A stretch of DNA of 64,000 nucleotides from Chryseobacterium sp. 3008163 (GCF_003669035.1 NZ_CP033070.1:1984001-2048000); one strand, 5' to 3'; shown: positions 33,669-43,015, counted from the stretch's first letter. A program made the numbers and translations. Notes: generated by a model not told the origin, from the sequence alone.

Positions 33669-33787
33669 ATGTAGGATTTATTGTTTTTTAAAGGTCATCC
33701 CGAATGGTCGGGATAGGTTATGGAATCGTGTCATCTTCATCAGTTTTTGTTTTTCCAAATCATGGCGATTTCATTGTTTAAATTTTA
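33664..33787 (-). repeat. Copy B of the 120-bp intergenic repeat, between susC and susD
   Basis: Same element as at 12153-12275: TTTAAAAAACAATAAA stretch, the hairpin TCCCGA-CCAT-TCGGGA, and CTACATATGAAA at the gene start. It fills the gap from the susC stop to the susD ATG. It may act as a translation or stability element, or may be a mobile repeat. Confidence 0.75.
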
Positions 33788-33793
33788 AAAAGA

Positions 33794-36703
33794 TTAAAGC
33801 GTAGCCTGCAGTCCGAAAGTTACCGTTCTCATTGCAGGATATCTGTAATAGGTTGTTCCGTCCAGAGTCTGCTCAGGATCCATTCCTTTATGTTTGTAGA
33901 ATGTGAAAAGATTTTCTGCCTGAACGTACACTCTCAGTTTTTTTAACCCTATTCTTTCAAAGTAATTTGACGGAAGTGTATATCCCAGACTCACGTTTTT
34001 AATTCTTGCATACGTTCCCGAGTATAAAAATCTTGACGAAGCGGAAGTCCAGTTATTGGTCGTCGTGCTTAAAGCAGGAACATCGGTATTGGTATTTTCG
34101 GGAGTCCATCGATTTAACATTTCAGAGCTCCATGCTCTTCCGGCAGCACTTCCGTTGTGCATTAACATCGTATAATCAGTATCGAGAATTTTTCCTCCCA
34201 AACTAAAAGTCAGCAATCCTGAAAAATCAAAATCTTTATATCTGATACTTGTGGTAAGACCTCCCATCACTTTTGGCAAAGAAGATCCTTGCAAAATTTT
34301 TGTGGCTTTTGAATACTCAGAAGTTGTTCCTTCCACTGTATTTCCGTTGGCATCGGTGGTGATTGTTTTCCAAAGGGGATTTCCGTTGCTTGGGTCGACT
34401 CCAATCCATTCAGGAATGAAGAAATCGTAAATAGAACCTCCGACTTGCAAAAGTTTTGTTCCGCTGACAATAGACCCTTTCGGCAGTTTGGTTATTTTAT
34501 TGTTTAAAGTACTCAGATTCATATCAACATCCCATTGAAAGTCATCAGTTTTAACGGGCGTTGTAAATAGAGAAAATTCAAAACCTGTATTTTTTAATTC
34601 TCCGATATTTGCCTGATATCCGCTGAAACCCACTGACGGAGCCAAAGGCATATCAAACAAAAGATCTTGACTCTGACGTTGGAAATATTCTACATTTCCT
34701 TTGATTCTGTTTTTCAGAATGGCAAATTCCAAACCTACATTCAGATTGAGGTTGGTTTCCCATTTCAAATCCGGAGTAGGAAGCCTGCTTGCCACCGTAC
34801 CGCCTTCACCTAAGTTGTTATAAAAGGTATACAGACTTTGATACGCATAATACGTGCTCAATTTGTCATTTCCCTGTCCTCCATAACTTGCACGAAGAGT
34901 CAGCTGATCGAATATATTTAAATCTTTAATGAAATCTTCATTCGAAGCCCTCCAAGAACCACCGACTGACCAGAACGTCCCCCATCTGTTTTCAGGAGAA
35001 AATCTTGAAGAACCATCTGCCCTTACCGATCCGGAAACGAAATATTTATTTTTAAAATCATATTCCACTTTTCCCAAGAAACTTAACAAGCCTAATTTAT
35101 CGCTGTTTCCACTGAATCCACCCAACAAAGCTGCCGCATCCGGCTCGTAATAATAGGGAAGTGAAAATTGGCTTCTGTTTCCAGAGATGGTTTGAAATTC
35201 GTAATGATAAAATTCCTGACCCGCCAAAATATTAAAGTGATGCTGGTTGAATTTTTTATCAAAAGTCAGAATATTACTGGTCGTATAAGACAGCGTTCTT
35301 GAGTTTGTTTTTGTTACTGAACCACCGATCTCACTTCCCTGCCCAATCAAAGGATTTGAATAAAAGTGACCGTTGTAATTCACCAAATCAACAGAAAAAC
35401 TAGATTTAAATTTCAATTCTGGTAAAAAAGTAAAGTCTAAAAACCCTTTTCCTGAAAAGTTATCTTCTCTGTTTTCATTTTTATCTAAAGGCAACGTCGC
35501 TGCTGCATTTTGATTCTGTAAAGCACTTGTTGGACGGTATTTTCCAAAGTCATAAATGTAATTTCCATTGGCATCTAATCTGTGGCTTCCATCTACATTT
35601 CTTTCGTAATAAGGATAAAACGAAGGGATGACTCTTGCCGCATTAATGATATTATCCGTCCTAGAATCTGATGAAGGCGGCGCTTCCTGAAGACTGTTGG
35701 TATAACTTAAATTAGCTCCTACGTTCAACCATTTTTTGACTTCAGAATTAATTTTCAGTCTTGTGCTGTATTTCGTAAAACCTGAACCAATGGCAATTCC
35801 TTTATCATCGAGATAACCTAAAGAGAAATAATAATTGCTTTTTTCACTGCCACCACTGAAATCCAGATCAACCTGACTTCTTGCGGCTACTCTTTGAAGA
35901 ATATCTCTCCAGTCGTCATTCCATAAAGCATTTGCACCAGACAAAAGCTTCCCGTCTGTTCCGACCGGTTTTGCAAAATTTGAACCATAAGGATTGATCC
36001 CTAAAGCTGGTACTAAATTATCACTTGCCATCTGTGCCGCCTGCTGTGAAGAGACCTGACTCGATTTATACCCATTTCTCAAAGCTTCCCAATACAGCTG
36101 AAAATACTGATCGGTATTCACCTGCTCATAATCTTTAACCGCTCTACTAGAAAATCCCTGACTGATATTAAAGTTGACCTTTGCCTCACCTTTTTTACCG
36201 GATTTTGTGGTGACAATAATCACTCCGTTGGCCGCTCTTGATCCGTATAGTGAACTTGCTGTAGCATCTTTCAAAACACTGATGGATTCAATATCATTCG
36301 GACTTATAGAGTTGATGTTTCCGTCAAAAGGAATTCCGTCAACCACAAACAAAGGATTGCTGGAAGCACTTACCGAGCCAATCCCACGAATACGGATAGA
36401 AGCTGTGGCTCCTGGTTGTCCCGAAGAACTCACCGCCTGAAGTCCAGGAACCTGGCCTTCCAAAGCTTTGGTAATATTGGTTACCGGTCTGTTATTTATT
36501 TTTTCGCTGGAAATTGTTGCCACAGAACCTGTGTAACTTGTTTTTTTCGCTTTACCGTAAGCGACCACTACGACTTCATCTATTTCCTGTTCGCGTAGTG
36601 AATCTTTTTTTGTTTCCTGCCCATGTAGATTGATAATTCCTAAGAAAAATACAGCAACGGGAGGAATCCAAATTTTAGAATTAATTAAATTTTTGTTAAT
36701 CAT
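33794..36703 (-). CDS. SusC/RagA-family TonB-dependent outer-membrane transporter (SAM-riboswitch operon)
   Basis: The 969-residue receptor has a signal peptide (NLHGQ), the TonB box region EIDEVVVVAYGKAKK, the plug domain (NRPVTNITKALEGQVPGLQ, PLFVVDGIPFDG, NDIESISVLKDATASSLYGS, RAANGVIIVTTKSGKKG) and a large barrel ending VTFGLQATL. The carboxypeptidase-like N-terminal domain of many SusC proteins is absent, so this is the shorter form. It imports a substrate using TonB energy together with the SusD protein downstream. The leader holds a SAM-I riboswitch with a terminator, so expression should drop when S-adenosylmethionine is plentiful. Confidence 0.96.
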   Translation of the reverse strand: MINKNLINSKIWIPPVAVFFLGIINLHGQETKKDSLREQEIDEVVVVAYGKAKKTSYTGSVATISSEKINNRPVTNITKALEGQVPGLQAVSSSGQPGATASIRIRGIGSVSASSNPLFVVDGIPFDGNINSISPNDIESISVLKDATASSLYGSRAANGVIIVTTKSGKKGEAKVNFNISQGFSSRAVKDYEQVNTDQYFQLYWEALRNGYKSSQVSSQQAAQMASDNLVPALGINPYGSNFAKPVGTDGKLLSGANALWNDDWRDILQRVAARSQVDLDFSGGSEKSNYYFSLGYLDDKGIAIGSGFTKYSTRLKINSEVKKWLNVGANLSYTNSLQEAPPSSDSRTDNIINAARVIPSFYPYYERNVDGSHRLDANGNYIYDFGKYRPTSALQNQNAAATLPLDKNENREDNFSGKGFLDFTFLPELKFKSSFSVDLVNYNGHFYSNPLIGQGSEIGGSVTKTNSRTLSYTTSNILTFDKKFNQHHFNILAGQEFYHYEFQTISGNRSQFSLPYYYEPDAAALLGGFSGNSDKLGLLSFLGKVEYDFKNKYFVSGSVRADGSSRFSPENRWGTFWSVGGSWRASNEDFIKDLNIFDQLTLRASYGGQGNDKLSTYYAYQSLYTFYNNLGEGGTVASRLPTPDLKWETNLNLNVGLEFAILKNRIKGNVEYFQRQSQDLLFDMPLAPSVGFSGYQANIGELKNTGFEFSLFTTPVKTDDFQWDVDMNLSTLNNKITKLPKGSIVSGTKLLQVGGSIYDFFIPEWIGVDPSNGNPLWKTITTDANGNTVEGTTSEYSKATKILQGSSLPKVMGGLTTSIRYKDFDFSGLLTFSLGGKILDTDYTMLMHNGSAAGRAWSSEMLNRWTPENTNTDVPALSTTTNNWTSASSRFLYSGTYARIKNVSLGYTLPSNYFERIGLKKLRVYVQAENLFTFYKHKGMDPEQTLDGTTYYRYPAMRTVTFGLQATL

Positions 36704-36727
36704 AATCCATTTTATTTATCAATTATT

Positions 36728-36762
36728 AAAAAATAACCCTTTGCAGAAAAGACGGCAAAAGG
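36728..36762 (-). terminator. Regulated terminator of the SAM riboswitch
   Basis: On the minus strand CCTTTTGC and GCAAAGG form a stem (one bulged T) followed by GTTATTTTTT. It lies between the aptamer (ends 36788) and the susC ATG (36703), which is where a transcriptional OFF switch is expected. Confidence 0.8.
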
Positions 36763-36787
36763 CATCGATAAATACGATTAACCAATT

Positions 36788-36882
36788 GCTTATTTTTCCT
36801 TTAAAGGCTGAATTTAACACCTTGCGCAGAGCAGGTTGTTAAGACTTCACAGGGTCAGTTCCCTCCATCTTTCTTTATAAGC
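36788..36882 (-). promoter_or_regulatory. SAM-I (S-box) riboswitch in front of susC
   Basis: Read on the minus strand, the leader carries the conserved S-box blocks in order: GATGGAGGGA, CTGACCCTGTGAAG, CAACCTGC, GCAAGGTGTTAAATTCAGC. The closing helix P1 is GCTTAT (36877-36882) with ATAAGC (36788-36793). The P3 arm is ACCT/AGGT. This matches the SAM-I class, which binds S-adenosylmethionine and normally turns off methionine genes. A terminator follows before the start codon. Confidence 0.88.
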
Positions 36883-36899
36883 CGATCGAAATATGAGTG

Positions 36900-36938
36900 C
36901 AAATCTAAAAACAATTAGTCTACAAAACAAGTAGACTT
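36900..36938 (-). promoter_or_regulatory. Promoter of the riboswitch-susC transcript, overlapped by a dyad
   Basis: On the minus strand TTG (36930-36928), 20 nt, TAGATTTG (36907-36900). A perfect dyad AGTCTAC-AAAACAA-GTAGACT (36918-36938) lies over the -33 element, so a protein regulator could add to the riboswitch. Confidence 0.7.
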
Positions 36939-37126
36939 TTAAGTTTCAAATTATTATTTAATGAAAATTAACTTAATATATTCTTAAAAAACACTAAAAT
37001 AGAGCGTTACAAAAAATATTAAATTATAGAATATGATAAATATCATTAAAAATAATGTAATTCGAAAAAAATGATTTAAAATGGAAAAGCTTTCTACTTA
37101 TTGAAAAAACTTTTTAAATTTATCCT

Positions 37127-37534
37127 ATGAAAGTTTTAATCATCAACGGCCCGAATCTGAATCTTCTAGGCACAAGAGAACCTGAAATCTATGGAAGCAT
37201 TTCCATGGAAGATTATTTAGAAAAACTAAAGTCTGAGTTCACTTCTCACGAACTGCATTATTATCAGTCAAACATTGAAGGCGAACTAATTAACAGACTT
37301 CAGAAAGGTGATTTTGATGCGGTTGTGATTAATCCGGGAGCTTTCACACATTATTCTTATGCAATTGCGGATTGTTTAAAAAATATTCAGAAACTGAAAG
37401 TGGAAGTTCACATCAGTAATATTTACAAAAGAGAAGAATTTAGGCAGAAATCTGTAACGGCAGCTTGTACGGATGCAGTTTTGTCTGGTTTTGGGATGGA
37501 GGGATATCGACTGGCGATTTTGAGTTTAAAATAG
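37127..37534 (+). CDS. aroQ: 3-dehydroquinate dehydratase, type II
   Basis: Third step of the shikimate pathway, 3-dehydroquinate to 3-dehydroshikimate, in the cytoplasm as a dodecamer. The 135-residue length is usual. Family motifs are INGPNLNLLGTREPEIYG (the catalytic Tyr is in this loop), YYQSNIEGELINRL, NPGAFTHYSYAIADCL and EVHISNIYKREEFRQKS (His and Arg of the active site). The gene stands alone; its neighbours give no operon partners. In the remaining upstream stretch I see no gene. Confidence 0.97.
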   Translation: MKVLIINGPNLNLLGTREPEIYGSISMEDYLEKLKSEFTSHELHYYQSNIEGELINRLQKGDFDAVVINPGAFTHYSYAIADCLKNIQKLKVEVHISNIYKREEFRQKSVTAACTDAVLSGFGMEGYRLAILSLK

Positions 37535-37569
37535 TTCCTCACGGATTGCACAGATTTTCACAGATAAAT
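37533..37569. repeat. Dispersed CAGATT repeat, copy 2
   Basis: AGTTCCTCACGGATTGCACA and the following GATTTTCACAGATAAATG resemble 23325-23361; the first two bases belong to the end of aroQ. It continues into CTCGCAGATCAAACTGATTA, a second decayed unit. Confidence 0.5.
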
Positions 37570-37623
37570 GTGTGAATTTTGCTCTCGCAGATCAAACTGA
37601 TTATACCGATTTTTCTTTAAAAT

Positions 37624-37650
37624 AAAAAAGCCTCATCAATCGATGAGGCT
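37624..37650 (-). terminator. pckA terminator
   Basis: AGCCTCATC-GATT-GATGAGGCT followed by T6 on the minus strand, 12 nt beyond the pckA stop. Confidence 0.92.
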
Positions 37651-37661
37651 TCTCACTATTT

Positions 37662-39278
37662 CTAAATGGTCTGTTCCTGCAATTGAGGACCAGAGGCAAT
37701 CAGCTTTTTGGCTTCGTCATTACCGCAGTACTGCTCGAAGTTCTTAATATATTTTGCAGCAAGATCTTTTGCTTTTTCTTCCCATTCTGCAACATCATTG
37801 TATGTATCTCTCGGATCTAAAATACCTTCAGAAACATTCGGCAATGAAGTTGGAATTTCTAAATTCATTACAGGGATTGTAGTTTTCTCAGCATTTTCAA
37901 TTGATCCGTCGATAATTGCATCAATAATTGCTCTTGTATCTTTTAGAGAAATTCTTTTTCCTGTTCCGTTCCAACCTGTGTTCACTAAATAAGCTTTTGC
38001 TCCGTGCTCTTTCATTTTACCAATCAATGTTTTAGAATACATAGTTGGGTGCAATGTTAAGAATGCTTCACCAAATGCCGGAGAGAAAGATGGTTCCGGT
38101 TCTGTAATTCCTCTCTCTGTTCCAGCTAATTTTGAAGTATAACCGCAAAGGAAATGATATTGAGCCTGGTTTTCATCTAAAATAGAAACCGGAGGCAAAA
38201 CTCCGAAAGCATCAGCCGAAAGATAAACAATCTTGCTTGCGTGACCTGCTTTAGAAGGTAAAACGATTTTATTAATATGATAAATCGGATAAGAAACTCT
38301 CGTATTTTCTGTGATTGAACCGTCTTTGTAATCAGCAACTCCATCATTAACCACAACATTTTCTAGAAGCGCGTCTCTTTTAATCGCTCTGAAAATATCC
38401 GGTTCTTTTTCTGCTGACAAATCGATTACTTTAGCATAACATCCACCTTCATAGTTGAAAACTCCGTTGTTATCCCAACCGTGCTCATCGTCACCAATTA
38501 AATATCTTTTAGGATCTGCAGACAAAGTTGTTTTTCCTGTTCCCGAAAGTCCGAAGAATAACGCTACATCTCCTTCTTCACCAACGTTAGCAGAACAGTG
38601 CATCGATGCCATACCTTTTAACGGAAGGTAATAATTCATCATCGCAAACATTCCTTTTTTCATTTCTCCGCCGTACCAAGTTCCACCAATAATCTGAAGC
38701 TTTTCTGTAAGGTTGAACATCACAAAATTTTCAGAATTCAATTCCTGCTCTTCCCAATTTGGGTTGGTAGTTTTTGAACCATTAATTACTGTGAAATCTG
38801 GTTCTCCGTAGTTTTCTAAATCGTAATGAGATGGACGGATGAACATATTTGTAACGAAATGCGCCTGCCACGCAACTTCAACGATAAATCTTACTTTTAG
38901 TCTTGTATCTTCATTAGTCCCGCAAAATGTATCGACAACATAGATTTTTTTGGCACCAGAAAGTTGATTTAAAACTAAATCTTTACAAGATTCGAAAATT
39001 TCGGGTGTTGTAGGAAGGTTTACTTTACCGTCCCAGAAAATAGTATCTTTCGTAACATCATCCTGAACAATGTATCTGTCCTTCGGCGAGCGTCCAGTGA
39101 AAATACCTGTCTGTACAGATACCGCACCCGATTCTGTAAGCTCAGCTTTTTCAAACCCCTGATTTTCAGGTGCCATTTCCGCTTGATATAACTCTTCGTA
39201 CGAAGGATTATAAGTTAATTCATACTCTCCTTTAATCCCTAATTTTTGTAAATCCTGGATGATTTTAGCGTTTTTCAT
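37662..39278 (-). CDS. pckA: Phosphoenolpyruvate carboxykinase (ATP)
   Basis: It converts oxaloacetate and ATP to phosphoenolpyruvate, the entry to gluconeogenesis. The 538 residues are the usual length. The P-loop is [13 protein letters not shown], the kinase-2 type metal site is [10 protein letters not shown], the substrate site holds [10 protein letters not shown], and the C-terminal part carries [19 protein letters not shown]. The promoter region contains a perfect dyad at 39310-39341, a candidate operator for carbon-source control. Confidence 0.98.
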   Translation of the reverse strand: MKNAKIIQDLQKLGIKGEYELTYNPSYEELYQAEMAPENQGFEKAELTESGAVSVQTGIFTGRSPKDRYIVQDDVTKDTIFWDGKVNLPTTPEIFESCKDLVLNQLSGAKKIYVVDTFCGTNEDTRLKVRFIVEVAWQAHFVTNMFIRPSHYDLENYGEPDFTVINGSKTTNPNWEEQELNSENFVMFNLTEKLQIIGGTWYGGEMKKGMFAMMNYYLPLKGMASMHCSANVGEEGDVALFFGLSGTGKTTLSADPKRYLIGDDEHGWDNNGVFNYEGGCYAKVIDLSAEKEPDIFRAIKRDALLENVVVNDGVADYKDGSITENTRVSYPIYHINKIVLPSKAGHASKIVYLSADAFGVLPPVSILDENQAQYHFLCGYTSKLAGTERGITEPEPSFSPAFGEAFLTLHPTMYSKTLIGKMKEHGAKAYLVNTGWNGTGKRISLKDTRAIIDAIIDGSIENAEKTTIPVMNLEIPTSLPNVSEGILDPRDTYNDVAEWEEKAKDLAAKYIKNFEQYCGNDEAKKLIASGPQLQEQTI

Positions 39279-39309
39279 TTTACTTATATTTTCTTTTTGC
39301 TTTTTGTTC

Positions 39310-39341
39310 GTTTAACAATTCATATTAACTAATTGTTAAAC
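39310..39341. promoter_or_regulatory. Perfect 11-bp dyad upstream of pckA
   Basis: GTTTAACAATT (39310-39320) and AATTGTTAAAC (39331-39341) are perfect complements around ten bases. There is no T run, so it is not a terminator. It sits about 30-65 nt before the pckA ATG, near a weak TATATTTA box, as expected for an operator. Confidence 0.6.
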
Positions 39342-39407
39342 TTCGATAAATATAAACATATAAGCGAAAATGGCAAATAAAAAACAAACCTTTTAATCAA
39401 CTGATTA

Positions 39408-40310
39408 TTAATTAATTAAATCACGCCATTCAAAAACAGTAGTAAAACCTTTTCCCCAAAAATAGTCTTGGTAGCCCTCAAATTTTGCACTCATCACAAA
39501 ATCACCGCCCCAAGCGCCTAAACTTTTGACGAATTTTGCACAATCTGCAAAAAAAATTGATTTAACTGTCGGTATTTCAATAAAATTAGAAATACATTGC
39601 TCATGCAATATCATTAAGTCAGAAAAATTATCTAATCCATCACACAATAAAATATTTCTTGTGAGATTAGAAAATTCATCGACTAAGTTTTGAGACTTTA
39701 TTTTAGACTTATAAAGATTAATTCCTTCCCGACTATCCTGCTTTTGATTTAAGTGAATGAAAATCAGCTCATTCTTAAATTTTGGATTAAAATCTACCTT
39801 TTCAAAATGAATTTCAGGTTTGTTCTGATACAATACCGCAGACTTTGCTTTTGCCACTGCAATATCATATCCGCTTCCGCCTAAACTTATGGTGTTAAGA
39901 TGAAAAGGATCAATCTCGGACCATTCGGCTAGATTGTTCATTAAAGTCGAACTGCTTCCAAGACCATAGTCTGCAGGAAACTGAAGGTTTGTTCTTAAAT
40001 AGTATGAATCTGTGCTTTTAAATTTAATTTCAGAAAGACTCTGAACATTTTTGAGAGTTTTAAGAATAAACTCTGCACTTGAAGTAATATTGGTTTCAAG
40101 AATCTGCCAATTTTTATAATCAATGACCGCTTTTAACCATAGTTTGTTTTGATGATAAGCTTCCCAGAAAATAAGAGATTTTCTGTCATGCTTTTCTTCA
40201 AAAAAAAACTCTTGTCCTAGCTTGGTGGGTACCGCTAAGACAAGAGCTCCGTCTACAGCGAAATATTCTGAAGTCAGCATCAGCTTTCCCGGTGAATAAA
40301 TCTCGCCCAT
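39408..40310 (-). CDS. GYDIA-family GHMP kinase (mevalonate-kinase-like)
   Basis: The 300-residue GHMP small-molecule kinase has an N-terminal substrate loop (YSPGKLMLTSEYFAVDGA), an ATP-binding motif (PADYGLGSSSTLM) and the family-naming GYDIAVAKAKSAVLYQ. The third motif AWGGDFVMSAKF is close to the C-terminus. In Bacteroidota such proteins are thought to act as phosphorylating enzymes of the mevalonate route; the exact step is not settled. It lies 12 nt after the repaired fabD stop, on the same strand. Confidence 0.88.
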   Translation of the reverse strand: MGEIYSPGKLMLTSEYFAVDGALVLAVPTKLGQEFFFEEKHDRKSLIFWEAYHQNKLWLKAVIDYKNWQILETNITSSAEFILKTLKNVQSLSEIKFKSTDSYYLRTNLQFPADYGLGSSSTLMNNLAEWSEIDPFHLNTISLGGSGYDIAVAKAKSAVLYQNKPEIHFEKVDFNPKFKNELIFIHLNQKQDSREGINLYKSKIKSQNLVDEFSNLTRNILLCDGLDNFSDLMILHEQCISNFIEIPTVKSIFFADCAKFVKSLGAWGGDFVMSAKFEGYQDYFWGKGFTTVFEWRDLIN

Positions 40311-41197
40311 TTTTTATTTAAATTAAATTGCGGAAGCCGATGTAACTTCGCTGTCAATTTTTTAATTAATCCTTGTAAAGTCTTTCCAGGTCCTACTTCA
40401 ATAAAATTGGTAGCACCATCTTTAATCATATTTTGTACAGACTGCGTCCATTTTACAGGACCTGTCAACTGAGCAATAAGATTTGCTTTAATCTGATCGG
40501 GATCTGTAACAGCAGTCGTGGTAATATTCTGATAAACAGGAATCGTCGCTTTTCTGAATTTCGTATTTTCAATCGCAGCGGCCAATCTCTCTTGTGCAGG
40601 TTGCATCAATGGTGAATGGAAAGCTCCGTTTACAGGCAATAATAATGCTCTTTTTGCTCCTGCTTCTTTTAATTTAGCACAAGCTTCTTCTACCGCAACT
40701 GTTTCTCCGGAAATTACCAATTGTCCGGGACAATTATAATTCGCAGGAACTACAATTCCGCTGATTGAAGCACAAATTTCTTCTACCTTAGCATCTTCCA
40801 AACCTAAAATTGCTGCCATAGAACTTGGATTAGCATCACAAGCCGCTTGCATAGCTTTTGCTCTTTCAGAAACCAATTTCAAACCGTCATCAAAAGATAA
40901 AACTCCGTTGGCAACCAATGCTGAAAATTCTCCTAAAGAGTGCCCTGCAACCATTTCAGCTCCAAGACCGTTTACTGCTTTTAACGCAGCAACTGAATGA
41001 ATAAAGATTGAAGGTTGAGTAACCTCCGTTTTTTTCAGATCTTCATCTGCTCCACTAAACATAATGGATAAAATGTCGAATCCTAAAATTTCATTAGCAG
41101 ATTCCATTAGGTCTTTAATGTCTTTACGGGAATCGTATAACTCTTTTCCCATCCCTACAAACTGTGAACCCTGCCCAGGAAATACAAGTGCTTTCAT
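40280..41197 (-). CDS. fabD: Malonyl-CoA:acyl-carrier-protein transacylase, C-terminus altered by frameshift
   Basis: FabD transfers malonyl from CoA to ACP for fatty acid synthesis. It opens MKALVFPGQGSQFVGMGKEL, has the nucleophile Ser in AGHSLGEFSA and His in NGAFHSPLM. As written, the end reads LIKKLTAKLHRLPQFNLNKK and continues into the next gene, overlapping it by 31 nt. Adding one base to the T run at 40358-40363 gives LIKKIDSEVTSASAI and a stop at 40323, the normal FabD end (291 residues). The catalytic core is unaffected in either case. Confidence 0.96.
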   Translation of the reverse strand: MKALVFPGQGSQFVGMGKELYDSRKDIKDLMESANEILGFDILSIMFSGADEDLKKTEVTQPSIFIHSVAALKAVNGLGAEMVAGHSLGEFSALVANGVLSFDDGLKLVSERAKAMQAACDANPSSMAAILGLEDAKVEEICASISGIVVPANYNCPGQLVISGETVAVEEACAKLKEAGAKRALLLPVNGAFHSPLMQPAQERLAAAIENTKFRKATIPVYQNITTTAVTDPDQIKANLIAQLTGPVKWTQSVQNMIKDGATNFIEVGPGKTLQGLIKKLTAKLHRLPQFNLNKKWARFIHRES

Positions 41198-41256
41198 TTA
41201 TTGATTTAAAAAATTTAATACAAATATATACTTTTAAAAGTAGATTTTTTTTGATT

Positions 41257-42978
41257 TTAAGGAGTAAGTGTTATGACACGGAATCCGGTATTTACGTAAG
41301 CACCGTTGGTTTTAGACTTCACAAATTCAAATTTTGTCGCAAGTTGCGTCTGAACTTTATTCATTTGCTTGAAAATCTCTCCTTTTTTGTTTTCTCTTGT
41401 CAACATATCATTGACAACATCGAAACCAATCACTGCATATTTACCAGGAGTTTTGCAATATTTAGCTTTGTAAGCAGCCAAAATTTCTTTCTCAAAACTG
41501 CCTTCTGCATTGATTTTTCTATCCATTAAATAAACTAAACTCGCCTGACTCAATTCATCAACCTTTTTCTCAAAACTTGGAACAGAATATAAACTGAAGG
41601 CTTTCATGCCCTGAACGTCTTTAGAAAGAGCAATCATTCGGCTGGAGAAAGCTTCACCCACTGTATCATTATCACTTGCCAAAATTGCAATCACCGGTGC
41701 AGATTGCCCCGTCATCATGTTTTGATCTAACTGAATTTCTGATGCAGAATTAACGATAGTAACGTTTGCATTTTTTAATACTTTCTCAAGATTTGCTTTG
41801 ATGTAATTGGCATTATCTTTCTTAGCATCTGCCACTACATATATTTTCTGATCTGAATATACCGTTTTCACTTCCTCAACAATCTTATCTGCATACGCCT
41901 GATCGTTGGTTTCTACAATAATTAAATTGCTGTAGTTGTACAATTCCGGAGAGTTGGCAAATGGCGCAACCACCGGTATTTTCTGAGTTTTTGTAAAATC
42001 TAAAAGATCAATCACATTCGATTTGAAGAATGGACCGATAATTAAATCTGTATTATTTGGATTAATCTGGGTAAGCGAACTTTTAAATGAAGCTTCGTTT
42101 CCAGAGTCTACAATTTTGATATCCAGTTTCTGACCGTTCGCTGCATTTCTCTCAATAGCCAATTTTGCTCCGGTAAGGAAGTCTAAGGCCATTGCGCGAT
42201 ATTGCGTTTCGTTGGTACTGTACCCAAATGGCAACATCAAAACTACGCTTAACGCATCACCGTTTTTCTTAATGTACGCAGCGTCGAGTTTCTTTATTTT
42301 AAGAATCATGCCGGCTTTTAAACCTTTTGACAAATCTGGATTTAAAGCAACCAATTCGTCAATGGTCACTCCAAATTTATTGACGATAGAGAAAACTGTA
42401 TCTCCCTGCTCAACGGTATACGTTGCATACTCATCCTGATTAGAAGAAGACTGCACAGAAGAAGATTTCTCATTTCCTGAATCTATTTTGGTTTTGCTAT
42501 TGCTTGGTGATACCGTTTCTGCTGGTGCAACTACAGGTTTTGCGGTTGCAACTACAGCTTCACTTCCGCCATACTTCCTGATGTTTTCAAGAGGCAAAGT
42601 AATTTCATCCCCAATTTTCGTATGCGAATCTAAGTCAGGATTTAATTTTCGTAAATCTGTCTCAGAAATTCTGTATTGTTTTGTAATACCGTAAATCGTC
42701 TGTTTGGGCTGAAGAATAATTCTTCCGGTTTGTGCAGAACTAGACGCCGTTGTGTTTTTTACAACTGTAGCATTTCCAGCCTTTACATTAAGAATATCAC
42801 CAATTGAAAACTTTCCGTCTTTAATTTTTGGATTTAGTTTCTCTAATTCAGCAATGGTAATGCCGTACTTTTTTGAAACATTATAAGGATTATCACCTTT
42901 TATAACCGTGTGTGTTTTCTGTGCAGATACGCTCAGAAACATACATAAAGCAGATAGTAAAAAAAACCTCTTAATCAT
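41257..42978 (-). CDS. Exported LysM protein with periplasmic-binding-protein-like domain
   Basis: From the ATG at 42978 (MIKRFFLLSALCMF) the product has 573 residues and a signal peptide ending VSAQ; an upstream ATG at 43029 would precede the signal peptide. Three LysM peptidoglycan-binding repeats lie near residues 23-65, 85-130 and 190-235 (each with the pattern IAELEKLNP or similar). The rest is a type-1 periplasmic-binding fold (FLTGAKLAIERNAANGQKLD, IGPFFKSNVIDLL) as in LppC/branched-chain sensors. It probably binds cell-wall glycans and takes part in envelope homeostasis; the function is inferred. Confidence 0.85.
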   Translation of the reverse strand: MIKRFFLLSALCMFLSVSAQKTHTVIKGDNPYNVSKKYGITIAELEKLNPKIKDGKFSIGDILNVKAGNATVVKNTTASSSAQTGRIILQPKQTIYGITKQYRISETDLRKLNPDLDSHTKIGDEITLPLENIRKYGGSEAVVATAKPVVAPAETVSPSNSKTKIDSGNEKSSSVQSSSNQDEYATYTVEQGDTVFSIVNKFGVTIDELVALNPDLSKGLKAGMILKIKKLDAAYIKKNGDALSVVLMLPFGYSTNETQYRAMALDFLTGAKLAIERNAANGQKLDIKIVDSGNEASFKSSLTQINPNNTDLIIGPFFKSNVIDLLDFTKTQKIPVVAPFANSPELYNYSNLIIVETNDQAYADKIVEEVKTVYSDQKIYVVADAKKDNANYIKANLEKVLKNANVTIVNSASEIQLDQNMMTGQSAPVIAILASDNDTVGEAFSSRMIALSKDVQGMKAFSLYSVPSFEKKVDELSQASLVYLMDRKINAEGSFEKEILAAYKAKYCKTPGKYAVIGFDVVNDMLTRENKKGEIFKQMNKVQTQLATKFEFVKSKTNGAYVNTGFRVITLTP

Positions 42979-43015
42979 TTTCAATATTATAATGTACAAA
43001 AATACTTCTTTAAAA

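Noticed and set aside
17540..36703. Calling the whole 17.5-36.7 kb stretch a single mobile metal-resistance island
   Set aside because: No integrase, att-like direct repeats or tRNA insertion were found, and SOD, SCO1 and SusCD are ordinary chromosomal genes in this group.
37033..37046. ATGATA-AA-TATCAT dyad upstream of aroQ as a Fur-like box
   Set aside because: Short, in very AT-rich DNA, and with a poor match to the known Fur box; aroQ is not an expected target.
41164..41529. 121-codon plus-strand frame opposite the LysM protein end
   Set aside because: Antisense shadow; the composition is that of a complement of a coding region.
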